Assembly (NCBI GenBank): GCA_030549495.1
Contig: JAUIRK010000106.1
Coordinates: forward strand, 763,001 to 827,000
Length of the DNA: 64,000 nucleotides
Reading direction: 5' to 3'
Source of the DNA: Nectonema munidae
Taxonomy: Eukaryota > Nematomorpha > Nectonematoida > Nectonematidae
Shown: positions 46,201-58,200 of the stretch, piece after piece
Layout: each line of letters opens with the position of its first letter
Numbering within the stretch: the first letter of the stretch is position 1
Notes under the pieces: generated by a model
Seen by the model: the letters and a program-made list of their open reading frames with translations, nothing else
The model's database searches: none
Told to the model about the DNA's origin: nothing
Translations under genes and position numbers: made by a program

Positions 46201-49200
46201 CCTTATACATACTTACCTTATTTACTATAATAAATTCATTCTTCTTAAATACTTTGAATACATATCAGTACACCGATAAATTACCACATCATTATTTCTC
46301 ATACCATTAAGCAATGGCCTTACTTTTATGAGTAGCGGGGGGCAAATTTTTTTTCAACAAAATAGTAAAAATATTTAATCAATGTTTTGTTTACTGTTTA
46401 CCTGTCTCATATACAGACATTGAAATATACTTCAATGAAAGTAAATTTTGAAAGTGTAGCATTTAACTTTTTATGCTTTTATATAAAAAAAAGTCAATAT
46501 TTCTTTTTTCGACAATATAACAAGCTGATTTTCTCTTGTTACACGATAATTTAGTTTACCAAAAAAATTGTAAGTTACTTTTTGAAAATATATATTTAAA
46601 ATATGTATCTCGAATTAAAAAGCAAATCTCTTATTATGTGTAAAAAAGAAATTACTAAATGAATCCTAAAGTTTTAAAAAGGATTGTATGGAGAAGTTAA
46701 ACTTTTAATCTTAGAAAGATGGAGTAGGTCTTTTTGGGAGAAGCAAAATCTTCAAACCTATTTTACTCAAAATAAAATATACTTAACACATATTTAGACT
46801 AATATGTATTTTGTTTATTGTGTGTACTATTGGATGAAACCAATAAAAAATAAATATGCTAGTTAATTACCAAAAACATATAAAAAAAACATTGAAATTA
46901 ACGCCATCTACATCGTTCACAGGCGATTTTGTTTATTGAAAGACTCGTTTTCTTCATATTATTAAAAATAATTACCCACTATAAAGTACCATACTCAATA
47001 TTTTACTTTTTTAAATATCCAGTACTTCTTTGAAATTATTTCCACATACTTCAATAAATAATCAATAAAAACGAAACATTAACCTACTGTAAAGATACTA
47101 CAAGAGAGAGAGACCCAAATGTTCAAATAAAAAATAAGTATTGCTGGAGATATTTTCTGTTTTTAATTTTTTTGCAGAGCATGAAAGGAGATTTTTGCAT
47201 TATACGGCGTGAACGTACTAAGGGAAGATAGTTTCATTCAATCAAATTTTACCCTTATTTTTACGTAAGATAGAGACTGCCACCGAGTAGTAGGAATGGT
47301 AAATTAAAAATATGTTTGAATAAAACAGATTATACTAGCCATGCTATTCATTTACCTACTCTGATCTTTTCTACACTATTATTTCTGGTATCAGGACAAA
47401 ACCCCCGGAGGACAAAATCCTCCAAGGACATAATCCCCTAGACAAATCCTCCTGACAAAGTCTTACCAGATAAAATCCCCTAATCGTTAGAAAGCAAATG
47501 TCCTCTGAATAAAATCGCGTATATCAAATAAATAGAAAAGAATATTTTCCAAAAAAATACATAAAAAAATATAAAAGAAATGCTAAAATATTTATTTAAA
47601 GATCAAACAATTGATAAAAATCCCAAGTTGAACGCAATGCCTTTGAGATACTCCAAATGAGTATTTTCTTGATATGTCAGCACAATTGAATTAATTCTTG
47701 ATACCATGTCTTTATATTTTTTTCTGGGTGGTTCGCTAGCAAAACCTGCAGTAATTTGAGCCATCTTAACCTCTTGAAAATTAATTTCTTGCTTCAACAG
47801 TTGAATGAATTTCCAGATTGCCAGATGTGAACAGCCAGCAAAGGATACAAAGCTTCGATGCCATCCTTCCAAAGAGTTATTAGTACGATTAAGTTTCGCG
47901 TTTGTTCTAAAATACATATTCCACAGAGATATACTAAATGTGGGATTTCGACGTAGTCTCCTACATGGTCTGCCAATAAAGTGATCTTCGAAATAATCCA
48001 AAATTGGCATAATTTCTTCAGGTATTATGTCATAGAGTTTTTCAAACGCTTCACAAACAGATTCAGGAGGAATAAAAGCAAGAGCTGGGATCATTCTCAT
48101 TTTAAGTGAAAATTCTTCATTTTATTTATATTGCTTTTGGAAGCCAAACTCTTGTATTTTCTTGTAAATATTTTGACATAAATGAAAAAAGCAACCCTTA
48201 ACTTCAGCTTCAGGAAAATGTACGATCAAAGAGTTCAGCATTACTTTTTCGAAATTGATCATTATACTTCTAGGGCTTCAATTAGTCAAGTTTTTGATTT
48301 CTTCTATAAATTTGCTGTATGTTGTTTGGGTCTTAACCGGAAATAATGCATAGATGCAAGGTATAGTATGATGCTCTACCAAAGCATGAATTGTGTAGAG
48401 TTGAAAAAAAATTCAGGTACCACTGTAAATGTTCCATCTAAACACGAATGCGAATGATTTTTTAAGAAATTTACGCTTTTGGTCGTTCCAAATATCAACA
48501 TTTTTTTATTTTCAAATATTGAATCGTGCAACAGAAAATTTTCACCGCTTCTTGTTTTTACATAGTTTTCGGGTAAAACAAGACCAAGAGCACTTGATGG
48601 AATCGGTAAATAATTTCTCTTTTTTTGCTTGAAGTGCCGGACATCTCTTCGGAGAAAATGGATGGAAGGTAATTTTGCAGTCACTTTCTCTGTTATAGAT
48701 GCACAACTATCAGCAATTATTTGTTGAATGGTTTCTTGCGTATATTGTGCACGTTCTTTAATGTTTTGCCTTAATTTTGTGTCTTTACATTTACCTGTAT
48801 CTGGTGCGTGTGTGTGTATGGCTGTGCAACTCACCAATAATTTTATCTTGCTTTACTTTAACTTTTGCTTTACAAGAAGCTTTGGATCTCTTTCTTTCGC
48901 ATTCGTATGACACCACACCGTTCGCCAAATCTTTTTGCTTAATGTAAATAAATCCTCCATAAATCAACTTCACTTTTTCTTTATTGCCTTTAACAAACTC
49001 CATGTTTTTTATTTTGTTTCTGCACTATTTTTCTTTTTCTTATATGAGATTATACTTCATAATTAGTTTAATTCCCTGAAACTACAAACTTACAAACAAA
49101 TACTAAATTGAAGCAAAAAATTAAGTGTGTATATATTAGGGTATAGAATATGTAGGATTAACTACATCTTTTCCTGTTGCAGCAAAAAAGTATTGTAAAT

Positions 49201-52200
49201 CTGTGACAAGCCCTACACATCGTTGATAAGACGTTGTGAGGGAAAGCGAACATTAGGGTACAGTTAATGTAAGAGGATTAACTACATCAGACCCCGTCGC
49301 ATCAAAAAAGTATCGAAATATGATGTTACAAGTTATACACTAATTAATACATAATAAATTGTAAAATTTCATAAGAGATTATCTCCTACGGGGGATTTTT
49401 TCTTCCGGTGGATTTTGTCCTAGTACCTTTATTTATATTTTTTTTATAAATCAAACTTTTAACTATAATAAAAGTAAGCTGTTTTGATAGCATATTTTTG
49501 TTTTGATATCATTATTAGCCATATAATTAGGCGATGCCTTCAGAAAACATTGATAAAGCAATGATTCAAATGAGCAGCTTATCTCATTGGTTTCAAAGAC
49601 AAAAAAATTTTACTTAAAATTCCCCACATGTGAATGCTTTCGAATACTTGAAACAAATTCCCTCTGCGTCGAAAAAGAATGCAATACAGCGAGGTTTTGT
49701 TGATACCTTTATGCAAACAAATATATACTGTGTTCTGACTGAAAGCACACCATTTGTGTATTAAAATTTTTTATTCCATTCACTCTATCTTTCAAATCCT
49801 TGTTAGAAATTGGTTCAGATGTTTTCCCTAAGTGATGTGAACGCCTGATTTCAAAAAACAGGGATGAAGAGGAAGTAATTGATCAAGAATTGAGAGAGAT
49901 TCCCTCAAAGCACCAGATTGAGCAGACTTTTTTGCGTAAGCAGAGATGCTCAGTGCAGAAGAGCTTCAAGAAAGATACTTTTTCCACACCCATTCAAAAG
50001 GTAATGACAAAAATGTGAAAGATGCAATAAAATATTTTAGTCTTTTCTTAACGGAGAATATGGTTAGCACATTTTTCAATTCAAAAGATAAAGGAAATAT
50101 CTAAGTTCGTTTCTACATTCAATCGAGCATTTGCTGGCTCCATTCTCTTGTCTTTTATATATCGGCAATCAAAGGACCAACAGATTGACGTAAAATATCT
50201 CTTCAGAAAAATACACAAATCCATTTTTAAAAGATGCAGTAAATAAAGTTGTGTTCATTATCATTCATACTTTCATACGATTTGATTCAAAGAGAGAAAG
50301 CGACAATTCTGTTAGATTAGTAGCGGTAAGATGCATTAAAAATAAATTTCTAGAAAATTGTCATCAATTTTAGTATCTAACAAACTCTGTGACTCTAGAT
50401 GAGCTATAGAATTTTTATGTTTTTTCTAGTGAAATATTTCAGACTCGATTTTTTGATAAGGAGTATTCTAAATTTGCTAATATTTTCAAGAGAATAGTTT
50501 TCATTTTATGTATATCTTCTAGCTCTAGTATTTATGTTGACAGATCTTTCATGTGGCATGAATTGTGTACATGCACCGAAGATAAAATTTTTTTCTATTT
50601 GTGGTATGGTTAGGAACAATAGAATATGTATGCCACATGTTAAACCGCTTGGATACCTAAAAAGTTTGAGTTTGACTGGATGTTAAAGTATGTTTTTATT
50701 AAAACAGTATTCCTCTTTCACCATTAACATTCTACAAAGCGTTCAAAAAAATTTTAAACCTGTTTATGTGGGATAGAGACAATACCTTTCAAGAATTGAT
50801 ACATTTGGATAAAATAACAGGCGCAAACAATTTTAGACTACAACAAATGTACATCTTGTGTAAACGTTTTCAAAGGAAGCTTCGAAATTTTGGCTGTTAT
50901 ATACAAGACTTCGAGATGATGGCTAATAGTGATTTTTACAAATTTCCTCTACATTGCTGCTAATAACAGCTGGTTAATTATCTAAGTGCTTACCCATCTG
51001 TTGGAAAATGGGCAGGAATAGCCTTATAAGTTATCTAAGCTTAGCTTTAGCAGAAAGGTCTATGAAAATCAGAAGCAAAAGTTCATTTACTAGCATATCT
51101 ACTTAAATCTGCTTTCTTTTTACGCTTTCACCAAAACTAGTGAACCAATTGCAACATCCACCGTTAACGGTTACTGCTCTTCGACGAATTGTAAGCCTAG
51201 AAAAAGGGGAACAAGGAAGTGTAGTGAGTGTGACGAATGTATTTGCAAGGATCACACTTCATTTTTATGTTGTAAAACGTATCGTAAATTATATATATTA
51301 AAAGAACAAATACAAATTTGTTTTTAAATTTAATATTTATCATTTTGCTTTATTACAAAAAATATTTGTTTTTAATCGTTTTGTCAATTTGTTTTTTATA
51401 TTGCAACTATAAATATAACATGTATAAACTTTTTAATGTTGGACAGAATCTTATTAGTTTTGCTTTATTAACGGAAGAGTAAGGCTGTAACACTTAACAT
51501 ACTATGCTAGACAAATGTAAATTGCAAACAAGTTAACTTATATTTTTTGTAACTTCTAGACTAAATTTTATACATTATAATATTATTGTTATGGACATGT
51601 GTTGTTATCACGCTGCTGTTATATTTCCCATCAGATGAACATAACTGAACAAGACATGTAGGGGTTTGACATGTAGGGGGCGTGAGTATGGTTGGTTAGA
51701 TACTAGGTTTCGATAACTCAAGGTCTTGGCTTCGATTCCGTATCAAGCATACTTTCTCATAGTTGGACATAAGCGGCGCAATTGTGCCTTCTCGATGAAA
51801 ACACCCCACGGTACCTTTACCTTTACCTTAAGGGTTCGATCTAATGTAGCCATTTGCTTTTTCAATTGATTTGAGTCACATCGTTACTTGAATTTCTATA
51901 ATATAAAATATTCTATACTTCTCATATTTTAGGCAGTCTCCTTACTTTTCATTGGCTGAGGTCTATTTTAGCATAAACCTCATCTTATACGTTTTTACTA
52001 GAGAAGGGAGCAGTTGGAGGGAGGGGGGACAAGATTTCCAGGGGGCTTTGCCCCTTTCCCCCTTGGGGGTCCGCCTCTGCCATTAAGCTTTTAGAGTTTT
52101 TAAGTAGACCAACTAAGAGGAACTTTTCCTTTTGGCCATCTTTCATTGTTTAATTTACTTTAAGGCTATCATTTGTCATATTACACGCAAAAACATTTTG

Positions 52201-55200
52201 TTAGCACTTTAATTATTTATTGTTATTCTTTAAATAAATTTTTTCTTCTTTTTCTCAATGTCGTTAATAAGAATATTTTTTAAGAATTCCTTGACTACAA
52301 CATGTCTGTACACGATGAATTACCACATCATTATTTCTCATACCGATTTTAATAGCCAAACCAAACAATCTCATTATAATACTACACTTGATACATTTCT
52401 GTTAAGATACACTACGTTTTCACTATTTATACCGTCACTTTTATACTTGAATCGTCTCGTTTTCGGAATTGAAAATGTATTTTATATATACTTTCAAATG
52501 CTAGGATGCTACGTTGAATGAGGTTTTGTAATAATGAAGAAAGGTTTTCCAGATTTTGAACATATCATTTTCGCATCAAAGAATACTATATTTGCCTAAA
52601 AAAATACATCAATCAAGGCATAAGTGAAATATTTTTCCATCATATTATTCTGGTACTTTTAATTAAGACACACAACACACGAAATTATATAAGTATAAAT
52701 TTATATATACAAATACATATGAATACAAATTATTATCTAAAAAGTAATTCCTTACTCAAAATAGGTAGACGTATAATAATGATGAAATTATTATAGCTCT
52801 TTTTGCAATTAAAAATGATGATGATGATGATGATGTTGGAAAATGCTGGTGATTTGAGGATAATTATATGAAATATTTGATATATAATATTTATTGTTTA
52901 TATGCTGTAATTATTCTTATATAATGATATAATATGCAGTAATATGTATCCTTAATTATTTTCATTTTCTTCCATCAATTTTTCACACTAATTGAGCTAA
53001 AATAAAGACACTTTTCAACTTTTCAAGTTTTGATTTAGCTGCTTAAGATCATCATTAGAAGTGCACTCAATCTTCAGAGGAAAGGATTTTACAAAAGCAA
53101 ATTTCATTGGTCGAAAGGAGGTCAATTGACATTAATGCACGGAATTAAATATGAACTTGTTTCCACTTGAAAATTTCAAAATACCCTGCTTTCCGGGCTA
53201 CATCGCTGAACAAATATTTTTATTATTGGTGGAATGATGATGATAGAAATGATGTAGTTGTAGAAATAGAATTCGATTCCTACGATGTCAGCTTCGCTGG
53301 TTTATCAAAGGAATTGATTTGCGAATTTCTGGTTTAAATAGTTTTTTTAATTGAGATTTATTTGTTTATAATGAATAAAAGATTTCAAAATCAAGTGTCA
53401 TCTTATGCGTAGAATTTCACTTAAAATTATAACATTAAAACTAATGAAACTCTAAAAGCGAAGTGGGCATGAGTAAGGATGGTGGTACTGCGTTTCGATA
53501 AATCAAAGTCCTGGGTTCGATCCTGCATCAAGCCTACTTTCTCATATTTCGATACAAGCGGCGCAATTGTGTCTCCTCGATGAAAACACCCCACGCTGTC
53601 TTTACCTTTACCTTTAAAACTTCAATCATTAAAGAACTTATATATTTTCAAAATATTTACTTCTTAGTTAAATTTTAAAAGTAATGGTAAAATATATTAT
53701 AAACAAACAGTAGAAATAACGAACATTATTCATCTTTAAGCTTGGCAAAGTAGATAACCCTTCTAAATTTATAGCAAATGAATTAAGTGCCCAAATGTTT
53801 CGATTTTATTTACATTCTCATATACTCACATTCGCCAAATGTTATATTTTATTTGTTATTTATACATATATATATATTTATTTAATACCAGTGTATGCAG
53901 TGTATAAAGTTGAAAAATTTGAATAATTTTTAAAATACTTTAATAGAGTTATGTAAAAAGTTTTCTGATAATTTTTACATTATTTATAATGACTAAGGTA
54001 AAATAAGTCATCTTAATTGAAAAGACAATAGTACGTGGTTTGTTTGAAACAGCCAAGTCATTTTTATATTGCATTCCTGACAACAAACTTTCAACAAAAG
54101 GGAGAAAGGCAGGATGTAGCATATGGGGGAGGAGCGCATCCCATATGGTGTCTCTTCTAAAAAGGACCTGTTACATATATGATGTATTGCTTATATAAAA
54201 ATGCCCAGTGGTATGATGATCAACTTAAATCATCTACGTAGATTTGATTTTGAAATACTTCTAGATTTAGAGTTCATAAACAAGTTTACAGAATATAATA
54301 TAAAATTTGGGAAACTTTTGAAACTCTGAGCCCGGGTTATACCGACTTTCTTAACGCTGAAAAACAAGAACCTCTATTCACAATAACGATACCCTTGACT
54401 ATAAAAAAGGTTAAAACTTGCTTAACTTCAGACCAACTTAAAGCACATGCATCTGAGAAAATTATTTAAATACAAAAAAATTTAGAAATAAAAACTGTTT
54501 TAATCTGAAAAATAACGAACTTTGTTTCAATATTATATGGGGCGGTAATTTGAAAACATATTTTATAATAGCTGTGACGGTAGGATATTCGAATTCTATA
54601 CAGGAATGCAAAAAAATGTCAATGTTTTTTTCATTAAATATAATATTTAATTTTCATTATATAATTTTTTAAATTTATTAGAATAAATTTTTTTTTAAAA
54701 TTAATAATAATATTTCACATGATGATTTAACTTTATGAATATTATAATTGGTAGATAAAGCCTATAAAGTCGTAAATTCATGTGCCCCCTCCCTCTGATT
54801 CAAAAGCATGTCTACGCCACTGAGTAGAGGGACTGTGATTATAGAAACAGTGTATCTCAAAGGAGTTTCAGAGGGGGCGAAATAAATTTCAGAGGTGAGC
54901 TCCTGATCTCAAAACATTACTTTATTTATGGTATAAAAACCAAAGATCTAGAGTAAACAATCTTATTCCTGCTCTGTATAAGATTTGTAACTTTTTAAAA
55001 ATATTGATAGCCGTTTTATTCTTAAACTAAAAAAGCATTTCACTTAATCAAAAAAAAGTTTCAACAAATTTCACTAGATCTTTTACATCATTTAAAATAA
55101 ACAAAAGAATATTTATTCTTTTTTAAATTCTTGATAAGTAGTTATTGATTATTATTATTATTATATAAAAAGAAAAAGACAACGTATAAAAAACTTTAGA

Positions 55201-58200
55201 TTAAATTATATTTTGTTTCTGTTTTTGATAGCTTTCAATTATTCCAAGTAAACACATAGCTAAAGTTAAATTGTTTATACAATCCACGTGCCTTATTTGT
55301 AAGAATGGTAAAATTTCCTAGGTGGAATCTAGGTCTTTAATAGTCTTGTAAGCCAATAATCATATACAGTAGAATCTCAGATTAGGGTAGTTTAAATACA
55401 ATTATGAACGTTAACAACATGGACCGCCTTATTAAATTCTTGATAAGTAGTTATTGATTATTATTATTATTATTATTATTATATAAAAAGACAAAGTACA
55501 AAAAACTTTAGATTAAATTATATTTTGTTTCTGTTTTTGATAGCTTTCAATTATTCCAAGTAAACACATAGCTAAAGTTAAACTGTTTATACAATCCACG
55601 TGCCTTATTTGTAAGAATGGTAAAATTTCCTAGGTGGCATCTAGGCCTTTAATAGTCTTGTAATTTTTTAAGCCAATTATCATATACAGTAGAATCTCAG
55701 ATTAGGGTAGTTTAAATACAAATATGAACGTTAACAACATGGACCGCCTTATTATTGACAAATGGCGAAATTTTTTTCGGTAAAAATAATGAATCCCGTA
55801 AGGACACGTTTTTACCGCGATTAATTGTTAAACATAATTGTATTCTTATGTAAATTTTGGCACGGGCACATTGAAATGTAAGCTTTCAATCAAAAGTTTG
55901 ACAATATTTTAAGACTCCTTGTGTTGGAAAGCCTTACAACAAGAACTTTTTTGGCCTTTGAGTTCAAAAATTATTTTTATTAATTTTCCCTTAAAATTTT
56001 AGATAAATAATGATTTTTACTTTTTAGATAAAATACAATTTCAAAATTTTAGTTAAAAAGACTCACCATTAATTGTTACTTCTAGAAGTATATAAAATTT
56101 ATTCTTTTTATTTCTATCTTTATTTCGTTAGAAAAAGAATAAAGCATACGATTATTTGTAATTTTTTTAAAACACATACTCACACGCTCACATAAGGAGT
56201 ACCTAACTTCAGAATTTTATAACGTACTGTTTATATGGAAGTAAAGGATGAACACGTTTTCTAAGCCTATAATATTGGCCTTTGCCCGATACTAACCAAT
56301 GGAAGCTTAGTTGGGCACATGGATAAAGTAGTCCATGCGTGCTTTACATAATCTGTATGAGATTAGAAATTTTATCGTCTTTATCAGTGTCTCAAACGCT
56401 TACGCACTAAGCAACAACTCTTTCTACTTCACATTCATTTTGCTTAGATGTTTAAGTTCTGTGCAAGGAAAATTGCCCGTTGGATAATTAAAATTTCCAT
56501 TCAGAAAATTGCCAGAGGAATATTGCCATTGACAAATTCAAGGATTTAGGACTTGAACTAATTTTATATAAAACGTTCAAAGAATATAAGAGCGAAGATT
56601 GTCAGAAAAAAATGTAATATTGTATTGGATTGTTGTACAAACATTAAAATTTTTGTTGTTTTTGTATTTTTATTTTAAATAAAAAGGCGTTATTTTAAAT
56701 TTGATAAATCAAAATTATAATTTTTGTTAATAAAAAAGGAATTATTTTAGATTATCTGAAAATTAAAGTTTATTTTTATTTATTTTTAAATGAAAAAGGA
56801 AATATTTTAGATTTTAGATTACCTAAGAATCACAATTCTAGTTGTTTTTAGTTTCGATATAAATATTCTGGTATATTCTAGGAATTATAAAATAATCTTT
56901 ATTTCCATTAAGTTAAACATTATATTCTCGGATATCAATCTTTGAATTTGTCAATGGCAATTTTCTGAAAGGAAATTTTCTTCTCCGGCAATTCCAAGGG
57001 ACAATTTCTTATTATTTGTAAGTTTCTTGCTTTATGTAAATTCAATAAAAAGTGGAATTAAAAAACACTTGGAAAAATGATCTAATTCTAAAATTCGGTT
57101 AAAGTGAGTTTGTGTAAACTTGTTCTCCATTTTATTTTCAGCAAAAACCAAGTTAGTAAAATACTAAAGGATAAAATTGAAATTTAGTCGAAGAGGACCT
57201 ATTGACCACCATTGGAATAGATAGAGGTTGAATTATGGGCTTTTATATATTGCAAGAAATATAAACACTCATATAACTGGCCTTTTTTTACAGGAGCAAG
57301 CTCTTAAAAAAGCGGAATCTAAAAAGAACAAGTCTTCAAATCCTATATAACTTAATAACTTAATCTGCATTATGAAGTATTTATGACGAAAAAGAAGCGT
57401 TAATCCAGGCATAAATCATTTAAAAATGACAATTAAAAACTCAAGAAAATAAAAAAATAACAAAAAAACTTGTTGCATACTTATCAAAGTAAGATCTAAT
57501 CACTATTTTTTTAAATAATATTTTAACATCTGATGTTAGAGAAGATAAAACTTAAACTAATTTTTAATTTTAAAAATTTTCTAAAAATAAAATTTTACCC
57601 GTTAAATAACAATAATAGTAATAATGCAAACTTTTAAAGAAAATAGAAAAATTTAGACTCAAGTGTAAAAAAAGTTTTTGACATACAAATTATGCTCCCC
57701 CGGCAAATATTTGCCTATGTATCATCTAAGAATTTTGATTTTAACTTTTAAGATAATTCAATTTAAAGTCAAGTTTTTTATAGATAAGTTTCTCAAATAT
57801 TTTTTTACTTAAACACTGTTAGCAAATATTATAAATATACTGTTTTTTATATTTTTATCTTAACTAAATAAACTTCTTATTCAACTATCTTCTTCTAATT
57901 ATCCGTTATCTGTTCAAGTGGAAAAAGAAGGCCTTGCGGTGAAAGCGTTGTGTATAAAGTCGTCCTCAGTTCGATTCTTGATCCTGACAAGAATATCTGT
58001 CTAATTCTAGAAGGTTATCCTTCTTTTGGATGAAACACTGATTATATAATAAAAGAACTTTATTAACGAAAATAGATATTTTTACTAAACTTCGTTTTAT
58101 TTGATCCGCTTTATTTTGCTGTTTTATTTTTTACTTTTAATGTTGTTATGGCGAAAAGTAAAAGATTATGGAAAGACTGTAATTTACTTGAGTTTCAGAT

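Noticed and set aside
52010-52085. Complete MITE with GC-rich end
   Set aside because: No matching opposite end or target duplication was found.
5018-53616. tRNA genes at the positions with A- and B-box sequences
   Set aside because: The heads do not fold into full cloverleaves by eye, and each is followed by a shared non-tRNA body and tail; they are SINEs.
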